Source: Camelus bactrianus
Taxonomy: Eukaryota > Chordata > Mammalia > Artiodactyla > Camelidae
NCBI RefSeq assembly: GCF_048773025.1
Contig: NC_133572.1
Location: 22,842,501-22,906,500 of the forward strand
Direction: 5' to 3'
DNA length: 64,000 nt
Shown here: positions 11,196-21,144 of the stretch, in pieces
Layout of the letters: the number at the start of each line of letters is the position of its first letter
Position numbering within the stretch: position 1 is the stretch's first letter
The notes under the pieces: generated by a model
Databases searched by the model: none
What the model was told of the DNA's origin: nothing
The model's input: the letters and a program-made list of their open reading frames with translations, nothing else
Made by a program: the position numbers and the translations under genes

Positions 11196-13928
11196 AGCAT
11201 GTGGAGAGACGTTCTTTCAGCTAGCACAAAGGGAACGGGTTGCCGGATAAACTTTTACTCTGGTTTTTCAGTGTGTTTCCTAGTGCCGGTTTGAAGTTCC
11301 TGCAGTTTTCACTGTAAAACCGAGTTGGAGCTTGTACTTCCCCTTATATATGTATGGACTGTAGTTTGCAACTCAAAAGAAACTTTGTGTTCCCAACAAG
11401 CTAGGTGAAGGACGGCTTTCACACTCACTTATCTCTCAGAAATGAGCATGTGGAGAGACGTTCTTTCAGCTAGCACAAAGGGATCGGGTTGCAGGAGAAA
11501 CTTTTAATCTGGTTTCTCAGTGTGATTCCAAGTGCCGGTTTGAAGTTCCTGCAGTTTTCACTGTAAAACCGAGTTGGAGCAAGTACTTCCCCATATATAT
11601 GTATGGAGTGTAGTTTGCAACTGAAAAGAAACTTTGTGTTCCCAACATGCTAGGTGAAGGACGGCTTTCACACACACTTATGTCTCAGAACTGAGCATGT
11701 GGAGAGACGTTCTTTCAGCTAGCACAAAGGTAACGTGTTGTAGGAGAAAATTATACTCTGGTTTCTCAGTGTGTTTCCTAGTGCCGGTTTGAAGTTCCTG
11801 CAGTTTTCACTGTAAAACCGAGTTGGAGCTTGTACTTCCCCTTATATATGTACGGACAGTAGTTTGCAACTGAAAAGAAACTTTGTGTTCCCAACAAGCT
11901 AGGTGAAGGACGGCTTTCACACACACTTATCTCTCAGAACTGAGCATGTGGAGAGACTTTCTTTCAGCTAGCAGGAAGGGAACGGGTTGCAGGAGAAACT
12001 TTTACTCTGGTTTCTCATTGTGATTCCAAGTGCCGGTTTGAAGTTCCTGCAGTTTTCTTTGTAAAACCGATTTATATCTAGTACATTCCCATACATATGT
12101 ATGGATTGTAGTTTGCAACTGAAAAGAAACTTTGTGTTCCCAACAAGCTAGGTGAAGGACGGCTTTCACACACAATTATCTCTCAGAACTGACCATGTGG
12201 AGAGACGTTCTTTCAGCTAGCACAAGGGGAACGGGTTGAGGAGAACTTTTACTCTGGTTTCTCAGTGTGTTTCCTAGTGCCGGTTTGAAGTTCCTGCAGT
12301 TTTCACTGTAAAACCGAATTGGAGCTTGTACTTCCCCTTATATATGTATGGACTGTAGTTTGCAACTGAAAAGAAACTTTGTGTTCCCAACAAGCTAGGT
12401 GAAGGACGGCTTTCACACTCACTTATCTCTCAGAACTGAGCATGTGGAGAGACGTTCTTTCAGCTAGCACAAAGGGAACGGGTTGCAGGAGAAACTTTTA
12501 CTCTGGTTTCTCAGTGTGATTCCAAGTGCCGGTTTGAAGTTCCTGCAGTTTTCTCTGTAAAACGGATTTGTTGCTAGTAAATCCCCATATATATGTATGG
12601 AGTGTAGTTTGCAACTGAAAAGAAACTTTGTGTTCCCAACAAGCTAGGTGAAGGCCGGCTTTCACACACACTTATCTCTCAGAACTGAGCATGTGGAGAG
12701 ACGTACTTTCAGCTAGCACAAAGGTAACGGGTTGTAGGAGAAACTTTTACTCTGGTTTCTCAGTGTGTTTCCTAGTGCCGGTTTGAAGTTCCTGCAGTTT
12801 TCACTGTAAAACCGAGTTGGAGCTTGTACTTCCCCTTATATATGTACGGACAGTAGTTTGCAACTGAAAAGAAACTTTGTGTTCCCAACAAGCTAGGTGA
12901 AGGACGGCTTTCACACACACTTATCTCTCAGAACTGAGCATGTGGAGAGACGTTCTTTCAGCTAGCAGGAAGGGAACGTGTTGCATGAGAAACTTTTACT
13001 CTGGTTTCTCAGTGTGATTCCAAGTGCCGGTTTGAAGTACCTGCAGTTTTCTTTGTAAAACCGATTTATATCTAGTACAATCCCATATATATGTATGGAG
13101 TGTAGTTTGCAACTGAAAAGAAACTTTGTGTTTCCAACAAGCTAGGTGAAGGACGGCTTTCACACACACTTATCACTCAGGACTGAGCATGTGGAGAGAC
13201 GTTCTTTCAGCTAGCACAAAGGGAACGGGTTGAGGAGAAATTTTACTCTGGTTTCTCAGTGTGTTTCCTAGTGCCGGTTTGAAGTTCCTGCAGTTTTCAC
13301 TGTAAAGCCGAGTTGGAGGTGTACTTCCCCTTATATATGTATGGACTGTAGTTTGCAACTGAAAATAAACTTTGTGTTCCCAACAAGCTAGGTGAAGGAC
13401 GGCTTTCACACACATTATCTCTCAGAACTGAGCATGTGGAGAGACGTTCTTTTAGCTAGCAGGAAGGGAACGGGTTGCAGGAGAAACTTTTACTCTGGTT
13501 TCTCATTGTGATTCCAAGTGCCGGTTTGAAGTTCCTGCAGTTTTCTTTGTAAAACCGATTTATATCTAGTACATTCCCATATATATGTATGTAGAGTTGT
13601 TTGCAACTGAAAAGAAACTTTGTGTTCCCAACAAGCTAGGTGAAGGACGGCTTTCACACACACTTATCTCTCAGAACTGAGTATGTGGAGAGACGTTCTT
13701 TCAGGTAGCAGGAAGGGAACGGGTTGCAGGAGAAACTTTTACTCTGGTTTCTCAGTGTGATTCCAAGTGCCGGTTTGAAGTTCCTGCAGTTTTCTTTGTA
13801 AAACCGATTTATATCTAGTACATTCCCATATATATGTATGGAGTGTAGTTTGCAACTGAAAAGAAACTTTGTGTTCCCAACAAGCTAGGTGAAGGACGGC
13901 TTTCACACACACTTATCTCTCAGAACTG
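11196..13928. repeat. 11-mer HOR I, copy 2
   Basis: This is the direct tandem repeat of 8464-11195 (2,733 bp). Small differences seen are TTGCCGGAT for TTGCAGGAT at the start, GTAGTTTGC for GTAGTTGC (which explains the one-base length difference), GAAGTACCTG for GAAGTTCCTG, and CTCATTGTG for CTCAGTGTG. The high identity points to a recent local duplication. The unit is absent elsewhere in the window. Confidence 0.9.
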
Positions 13929-14175
13929 AGCATGTGGAGAGAAGTTCTTTCAGCTAGCACAAAGGGAACGGAGTGAGGGGAACTTTTACTCTGGTTTCTC
14001 AGTGTGTTTCCTAGTGCCGGTTTGAAGTTCCTGCAGTTTTCACTGTAAAACCGAGTTGGAGCTTGTACTACCCCTTATATATGTATGGACTGTAGTTTGC
14101 AACTGAAAAGAAACTTTGTGTTCCCAACAAGCTAGGTGAAGTACGGCTTTCACACACACTTATCTCTCAGAACTG
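13929..14175. repeat. Single linking monomer between two HOR families
   Basis: One short monomer (AACGGAGTGAGGGG near its start, CTTGTACTACCCC) lies between the end of the second 11-mer copy and the start of the first 14-mer copy. Its TGAGGGG deletion resembles the TTGAGGAG monomers to its left. The HOR type changes across this one monomer. Confidence 0.7.
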
Positions 14176-14673
14176 AGCATGTGGAGAGACGTTCTTTCAG
14201 CTAGCACAATGGGAACGGTTTGCAGGAGAAACTTTTACTCTGGTTTCTCAGTGTGATTCCAAGTGCCGGTTTGAAGTTCCTGCAGTTTTCTCTGTAAAAC
14301 CGATTTGTAGCTAGTATATCCCCATATATATGTATGGAGTGCAGTTTGCAACTGAAAAGAAACTTTGTGTTCCCAACAAGCTAGGTGAAGTACGCCTTTC
14401 ACACACACTTATCCCTCAGAACTGAGCATGTGGGGAGACGTTCTTTCAGCTAGCACAAAGGGAATGGCTTGCAGGAGAAACTTTTACTCTGGTTACTCAG
14501 GGTTTTTCCTAGTGCCGGTTTGAAGTTCCTGCAGTTTTCACTGTAAAACCGAGTTGGAGCTTGTACTTCCCCTTATATATGTATGGACTGTAGTTTGCAA
14601 CTGAAAAGAATCTTTGTGTTCCCAACAAGCTAGGTGAAGTACGGCTTTCACACACAATTCTCTCTCAGAACTG

Positions 14674-14922
14674 AGCATGTGGAGAGACGTTCTTTCAGCT
14701 AGCACAAATGGAACGGGTTGCAGGAGAAACTTTTACTCTGGTTTCTCAGTGTTATTCCAAGTGCCGGTTTGAAGTTTCTGCAGTTTTCTCTGTAAAACCG
14801 ATTTGTAGCTAGTACATCCCCATATATATGTATGGAGTGTAGTTTGCAACTGAAAAGAAACTTTGTGTTCCCAACAAGCTAGGTGAAGAACGGCTTTCAC
14901 ACACACTTATCTCTCAGAACTG
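14674..14922. repeat. Reference monomer, subtype B
   Basis: Subtype B is marked by GATTCCAAG (here TATTCCAAG) at monomer positions 80-88, TTTTCTCTG in place of TTTTCACTG, and GATTTGTAGCTAGTACATC before the AT block. It then reads TATGGAGTGTAG. Many B copies elsewhere also carry GAAAGTTTGTG and end in CGGCTTACAC. In the pentamer it precedes A. Confidence 0.85.
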
Positions 14923-15171
14923 AGCATGTGGAGAGACATTCTTTCAGCTAGCACAAAGGGAACGGGTTGCAGGAGAAACTTTTTCTCTGCTTTCTCAGTG
15001 TGTTTCCTAGTGCCAGTTTGAAGTTCCTGCAGTTTTCACTGTAAAACCGAGTTGGAGCTTGTACTTCCCCTTATATATGTACGGACTGTAGTTTGCAACT
15101 GAAAAGACTCTTTGTGTTCCCAACAAGCTAGGTGAAGGACGGCTTTCACACACACTTATCACTCAGATCTG
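14923..15171. repeat. Reference monomer, subtype A
   Basis: Subtype A has GTTTCCTAG, TTTTCACTG, GAGTTGGAGCTTGTAC, then TTCCCCTTATATATG and TACGGACTGTAG or TATGGACTGTAG. It is the commonest subtype in the window. This copy carries two small local marks, CTCTGCTTTCTC and GAAAAGACTC, which are repeated in its duplicates near 18,407, 25,626, 28,367 and 30,857 and so help trace the HOR copies. Confidence 0.85.
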
Positions 15172-15420
15172 AGCATGTGGAGAGACGTTCTTTCAGCTAG
15201 CACAAAGGGAACGGGTTGCAGTAGAAACTTTTACTCTGGTTTCTCAGTGTGTTTCCTAGTGCCGGTTTGAAGTTCCTGCAGTTTTCACTGTAAAACCGAG
15301 TTGGAGCTAGTACCTCACCATATATATGTATGGAGTGTAGTTTGCAACTGAAAAGAAACTTTGTGGTCCCAACAAGCTAGGTGAAGGACGACTTTCACAC
15401 ACACTTATCTCTCAGAACTG
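15172..15420. repeat. Reference monomer, subtype C
   Basis: Subtype C shares GTTTCCTAG and TTTTCACTG with A. It then has GAGCTAGTACCTCACC before the AT block, TATGGAGTGTAG after it, TTTGTGGTCCC, and GACGACTTTCAC in place of GACGGCTTTCAC. These linked marks recur together in dozens of monomers, so this is a true subtype and not scattered mutation. Confidence 0.85.
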
Positions 15421-15669
15421 AGAATGTGGAGAGACGTTCTTTCAGCTAGCACAAAGGGAACGGGTTGCATGAGAAACTTTTACTCTGGTTTCTCAGTGTG
15501 ATTCCTAGTGCCGGTTTGAAGTTCCTGCAGTTTTCACTGTAAAACCGAGTTGGAGCTACTACCTCCCCATATATATGTATGGAGTGTAGTTTGTAACTGA
15601 AAAGAAACTTTGTGTTCCCAACAAGCTAGTTGAAGGACGGCTTTCACACACACTTATCTCTCACAACTG
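15421..15669. repeat. Reference monomer, subtype D
   Basis: Subtype D has TTGCATGAGAAAC in place of TTGCAGGAGAAAC, GATTCCTAG (intermediate between A and B), TTTTCACTG, and GAGCTAGTACCTCCCC or GAGCAAGTACTTCCCC before the AT block. It usually follows C. This copy has AGAATGTGG at its start, shared with its HOR duplicates at 18905 and about 31,355. Confidence 0.8.
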
Positions 15670-15918
15670 AGCATGTGGAGAGACGTTCTTTCAGCTAGCA
15701 CAATGGTAATGGGTTGTAGGAGAAACTTTTACTCTGGTTTCTCAGTGTGTTTCCTAGTGTCGGTTTGAAGTTCCTGCAGTTTTCACTGTAAACCCGAGTT
15801 GGAGCTTGTACTTCCCCTTAGATATGTATGGAGTGTAGTTTGCAACTGAAAAGAAACTTTGTGTTCCCAACAAGCTAGGTGAAGGACGGCTTTCACACAC
15901 ACTTATCTCTCAGAACTG
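15670..15918. repeat. Reference monomer, subtype E
   Basis: Subtype E is A-like in its second half (CTTGTACTTCCCC) but is marked in its first half by AAGGTAACGGGTTGTAGG or, as here, AATGGTAATGGGTTGTAGG. It closes the pentamer and precedes B. In the 9-13 kb zone E copies often carry TACGGACAGTAG. Confidence 0.8.
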
Positions 15919-17411
15919 AGCATGTGGAAAGACGTTCTTTCAGCTAGCACAAAGGGAACGTGTTGCAGGAGAAACTTTTACTCTGGTTTCTCAGTGTGAT
16001 TCCAAGTGCCGGTTTGAAGTTCCTGCAGTTTTCTCTCTAAAACCGATTTGTAGCTAGTACATCCCCATATGTATGTATGGAGTGTAGTTTGCAACTGAAA
16101 AGAAAGTTTGTGTTCCCAACAAGCTAGGTGAAGTACGGCTTACACACACACTTATCTCTCAGAACTGAGCATGTGGAGAGACGTTCTTTTAGCTAGCACA
16201 AAGGGAACGGGTTGCAGGAGAAACTTTTACTCTGGTTTCTCAGTGTGTTTCCTAGTGCCGGTTTGAAGTTCCTGCAGTTTTCACTGTAAAACCGAGTTGG
16301 AGCTTGTACTTCCCCTTATATATGTACGGACTATAGTTTGCAACTGAAAAGAAACTTTGTGTTCCCAACAAGCTAGGTGAAGGACGGCTTTCACACACAC
16401 TTATCTCTCAGAACTGAGCATGTGGAGAGACGTTCTTTCAGCTAGCACAAAGGGAACGGGTTGCAGGAGGAACTTTTACTCTGGTTTCTCACTGTGTTTC
16501 CTAGTGCCGGTTTGAAGTTCCTGCAGTTTTCACTGTAAAACCGAGTTGGAGCTAGTACCTCACCGTATATATGTATGGAGTGTAGTTTGCAACTGAAAAG
16601 AAACTTTGTGATCCCAACAAGCTAGGTGAAGGACGACTTTCACACACACTTATCTCTCAGAACTGAGCAGGTGGAGAGACGTTCTTTCCGCTAGCACAAA
16701 TGGAACGGGTTGCATGAGAAAATTTACTCTGGTTTCTCAGTGTGATTCCTAGTGCCGGTTTGAAGTTCCTGCAGTTTTCACTGTAAAACCGAGTTGGAGC
16801 AAGTACTTCCCCATATATATGTATGGAGTGTAGTTTGCAACTGAAAAGAAACTTTGTGTTCCCAACAAGCTAGGTGAAGGACGGCTTTCAGACACACTTA
16901 TCTCTCAGAACTGAGCATGTGGAGAGACGTTCTTTCAGCTAGCACAAAGGTAACGGGTTGTAGGAGAAACTTTTACTCTGGTTTCTCAGTGTGTTTCCTA
17001 GTGCCGGTTTGAAGTTCCTGCAGTTTTCACTGTAAAACCGAGTTGGAGCTTGTACTTCCCCTTATATATGTACGGAGTGTAGTTTGCAACTGAAAAGAAA
17101 CTTTGTGTTCCCAACAAGGTAGGTGAAGGACGGCTTTCACACACACTTATCTCTCAGAACTGAGCATGTGGAGAGACGTTCTTTCAGCTAGCACAAAGGG
17201 AAAGGGTTGCATGATAAACTTTTACTCTGGTTTCTCAGTGTGATTCCTAGTGCCGGTTTGAAGTTCCTGCAGTTTTCACTGTAAAACCGTGTTGGAGCTA
17301 GTACCTCCCCATATATATGTATGGAGTGTAGTTTGCAACTGAAAAGAAACTTTGTGTTCCCAACAAGCTAGGTGAAGGACAGCTTTCACACACACTTATC
17401 TCTCAGAACTG

Positions 17412-17659
17412 AGCATGTGGAGAGATGTACGTTCAACCTCCAAAAACGGAACGGGTTGCAAGAGAAACTTTTACTCTGGTTTCTCAGTGTGATTACAAGT
17501 GCCGGTTTGAAGTTCCTGCAGTTTTCTCTAAAAAACCGATTTGTAGCTAGTACATCCCCATATATATGTATGGAGTGTAGTTTGCAACTGAAAAGAAAGT
17601 TTGTGTTCCCAACAAGCTAGGTGAAGGCGGCTTTCACACTCACTTATCTCTCAGAACTG
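17412..17659. repeat. Aberrant B monomer (B*), first copy
   Basis: Within 17426-17447 nine of 22 bases differ from the usual sequence (GATGTACGTTCAACCTCC in place of GACGTTCTTTCAGCTAGC), while the rest is an ordinary B monomer with GATTACAAG and TCTCTAAAAAACC. The change removes the conserved GCTAGC. So many changes in so short a span suggest a patch copied from a diverged source, not point mutation. The open frame of 82 codons across this monomer is chance. Confidence 0.8.
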
Positions 17660-20600
17660 AGTATGTGGAGAGACGTTCTTTCATCTAGCACAAAGGGAAC
17701 GGTTTGCAGGAGAAACTTTTACTCTGGATTCTCAGTGTGATTCCAAGTGCCGGTTTGAAGTTCCTGCAGTTTTCTCTGTAAAACCGATTTGTAGCTAGTA
17801 TATCCCCATATATATGTATGGAGTGCAGTTTGCAACTGAAAAGAAACTTTGTGTTCCCAACAAGCTAGGTGAAGTACGCCTTTCACACACACTTATCCCT
17901 CAGAACTGAGCATGTGGGGAGACGTTCTTTCAGCTAGCACAAATGGAATGGCTTGCAGGAGAAACTTTTACTCTGGTTACTCAGGGTTTTTCCTAGTGCC
18001 GGTTTGAAGTTCCTGCAGTTTTCACTGTAAAACCGAGTTGGAGCTTGTACTTCCCCTTATATATGTATGGACTGTAGTTTGCAACTGAAAAGAATCTTTG
18101 TGTTCCCAACAAGCTAGGTGAAGTACGGCTTTCACACACAATTCTCTCTCAGAACTGAGCATGTGGAGAGACGTTCTTTCAGCTAGCACAAATGGAACGG
18201 GTTGCAGGAGAAACTTTTACTCTGGTTTCTCAGTGTTATTCCAAGTGCCGGTTTGAAGTTTCTGCAGTTTTCTCTGTAAAACCGATTTGTAGCTAGTACA
18301 TCCCCATATATATGTATGGAGTGTAGTTTGCAACTGAAAAGAAACTTTGTGTTCCCAACAAGCTAGGTGAAGGACGGCTTTCACACACACTTATCTCTCA
18401 GAACTGAGCATGTGGAGAGACGTTCTTTCAGCTAGCACAAAGGGAACGGGTTGCAGGAGAAACTTTTTCTCTGCTTTCTCAGTGTGTTTCCTAGTGCCAG
18501 TTTGAAGTTCCTGCAGTTTTCACTGTAAAACCGAGTTGGAGCTTGTACTTCCCCTTATATATGTACGGACTGTAGTTTGCAACTGAAAAGACTCTTTGTG
18601 TTCCCAACAAGCTAGGTGAAGGACGGCTTTCACACACACTTATCACTCAGATCTGAGCATGTGGAGAGACGTTCTTTCAGCTAGCACAAAGGGAACGGGT
18701 TGCATGAGAAACTTTTACTCTGGTTTCTCAGTGTGTTTCCTAGTGCCGGTTTGAAGTTCCTGCAGTTTTCACTGTAAAACCGAGTTGGAGCTAGTACCTC
18801 ACCATATATATGTATGGAGTGTAGTTTGCAACTGAAAAGAAACTTTGTGGTCCCAACAAGCTAGGTGAAGGACGACTTTCACACACACTTATCTCTCAGA
18901 ACTGAGAATGTGGAGAGACGTTCTTTCAGCTAGCACAAAGGGAACGGGTTGCATGAGAAACTTTTACTCTGGTTTCTCAGTGTGATTCCTAGTGCCGGTT
19001 TGAAGTTCCTGCAGTTTTCACTGTAAAACCGAGTTGGAGCTACTACCTCCCCATATATATGTATGGAGTGTAGTTTGTAACTGAAAAGAAACTTTGTGTT
19101 CCCAACAAGCTAGGTGAAGGACGGCTTTCACACACACTTATCTCTCACAACTGAGCATGTGGAGAGACGTTCTTTCAGCTAGCACAAAGGTAATGGGTTG
19201 TAGGAGAAACTTTTACTCTGGTTTCTCAGTGTGTTTCCTAGTGTCGGTTTGAAGTTCCTGCAGTTTTCACTGTAAACCCGAGTTGGAGCTTGTACTTCCC
19301 CTTAGATATGTATGGAGTGTAGTTTGCAACTGAAAAGAAACTTTGTGTTCCCAACAAGCTAGGTGAAGGGCGGCTTTCACACACACTTATCTCTCAGAAC
19401 TGAGCATGTGGAAAGACGTTCTTTCAGCTAGCACAAAGGGAACGTGTTGCAGGAGAAACTTTTACTCTGGTTTCTCAGTGTGATTCCAAGTGCCGGTTTG
19501 AAGTTCCTGCAGTTTTCTCTCTAAAACCGATTTGTAGCTAGTACATCCCCATATGTATGTATGGAGTGTAGTTTGCAACTGAAAAGAAAGTTTGTGTTCC
19601 CAACAAGCTAGGTGAATTACGGCTTACACACACACTTATCTCTCAGAACTGAGCATGTGGAGAGACGTTCTTTCAGCTAGCACAAAGGGAACGGGTTGCA
19701 GGAGAAACTTTTACTCTGGTTTCTCAGTGTGTTTCCTAGTGCCGGTTTGAAGTTCCTGCAGTTTTCACTGTAAAACCGAGTTGGAGCTTGTACTTCCCCT
19801 TATATATGTACGGACTATAGTTTGCAACTGAAAAGAAACTTTGTGTTCCCAACAAGCTAGGTGAAGGACGGCTTTCACACACACTTATCTCTCAGAACTG
19901 AGCATGTGGAGAGACGTTCTTTCAGCTAGCACAAAGGGAACGGGTTGCAGGAGGAACTTTTACTCTGGTTTCTCACTGTGTTTCCTAGTGCCGGTTTGAA
20001 GTTCCTGCAGTTTTCACTGTAAAACCGAGTTGGAGCTAGTACCTCACCGTATATATGTATGGAGTGTAGTTTGCAACTGAAAAGAAACTTTGTGGTCCCA
20101 ACAAGCTAGGTGAAGGACGACTTTCACACACACTTATCTCTCAGAACTGAGCATGTGGAGAGACGTTCTTTCCGCTAGCACAAATGGAACGGGTTGCATG
20201 AGAAACTTTTACTCTGGTTTCTCAGTGTGATTCCTAGTGCCGGTTTGAAGTTCCTGCAGTTTTCACTGTAAAACCGTGTTGGAGCAAGTACTTCCCCATA
20301 TATATGTATGGAGTGTAGTTTGCAACTGAAAAGAAACTTTGTGTTCCCAACAAGCTAGGTGAAGGACGGCTTTCACACACACTTATCTCTCAGAACTGAG
20401 CATGTGGAGAGACGTTCTTTCAGCTAGCACAAAGGTAACGGGTTGTAGGAGAAACTTTTACTCTGGTTTCTCAGTGTGTTTCCTAGTGCCGGTTTGAAGT
20501 TCCTGCAGTTTTCACTGTAAAACCGAGTTGGAGCTTGTACTTCCCCTTATATATGTACGGAGTGTAGTTTGCAACTGAAAAGAAACTTTGTGTTCCCAAC

Positions 20601-21144
20601 AAGGTAGGTAAAGGACGGCTTTCACACACACTTATCACTCAGAACTGAGCATGTGGAGAGACGTTCTTTCAGCTAGCACAAAGGGAAAGGGTTGCATGAT
20701 AAACTTTTACTCTGGTTTCTCAGTGTGATTCCTAGTGCCGGTTTGAAGTTCCTGCAGTTTTCACTGTAAAACCGTGTTGGAGCTAGTACCTCCCCATATA
20801 TATGTATGGAGTGTAGTTTGCAACTGAAAAGAAACTTTGTGTTCCCAACAAGCTAGGTGAAGGACAGCTTTCACACACACTTATCTCTCAGAACTGAGCA
20901 TGTGGAGAGATGTACGTTCAACCTCCAAAAACGGAACGGGTTGCAAGAGAAACTTTTACTCTGGTTTCTCAGTGTGATTACAAGTGCCGGTTTGAAGTTC
21001 CTGCAGTTTTCTCTAAAAAACCGATTTGTAGCTAGTACATCCCCATATATATGTATGGAGTGTAGTTTGCAACTGAAAAGAAAGTTTGTGTTCCCAACAA
21101 GCTAGGTGAAGGCGGCTTTCACACTCACTTATCTCTCAGAACTG
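17660..21144. repeat. 14-mer HOR, copy 2
   Basis: This is the tandem copy of 14176-17659 (3,485 bp), with the same private marks in the same order and few differences, such as CTCTGGATTCTC near the start and TTCATCTAGC for TTCAGCTAGC. From 18158 onward the unit also has a third, shortened relative starting at 30608, so this copy was the likely template, or a close relative of the template, for the larger duplication. Confidence 0.92.
20897..21144. repeat. Aberrant B monomer (B*), second copy
   Basis: It has the same clustered changes (at 20911-20932) as 17412-17659, exactly one 14-mer (3,485 bp) later. It is a passive copy made with the HOR and shows that the patch is older than the 14-mer duplication. 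Confidence 0.85.

Larger units (their letters stand above)
14674..15918. repeat. Pentamer B-A-C-D-E, clearest copy
   Basis: Five successive monomers of different subtype form a unit of 1,245 bp. The next five (15919-17162, 1,244 bp) repeat the order B-A-C-D-E with the same diagnostic bases. The order recurs at 18158-20647, at 30608-31852, and in looser form near 41,060-42,300 and 44,050-45,300. I infer that this pentamer is the ancestral higher-order unit from which the longer local HORs were made. The order and diagnostic bases are seen directly; the ancestry is inference. Confidence 0.85.
14176..17659. repeat. 14-mer HOR, copy 1
   Basis: The order is B, A, then B-A-C-D-E twice, then D and an aberrant B, in all 14 monomers (3,484 bp). 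The copy at 17660 follows without a gap. Shared marks are GTAGCTAGTATATCCCC with GGAGTGCAG, TCAGGGTTTTTCC, CACAATTCTCTCTCAG, CTCAGATCTGAG, TGAGAATGTGG, GGAGCTACTACC, CTTAGATATGTATGG, CCATATGTATGTATGG, TTTCCGCTAGC and GATGTACGTTCAACC. Confidence 0.92.

Noticed and set aside
17426-17447. Insertion of a small mobile element in the B* monomer
   Set aside because: The monomer length is not increased (248 bp). The change is a replacement by substitutions, with no flanking duplication.
17372-17620. Plus-strand open frame of 82 codons, repeated at 20857 and 32809
   Set aside because: It spans the aberrant B* monomer, and its three copies come from HOR duplication. No other monomer supports the frame and the peptide resembles no family I know.
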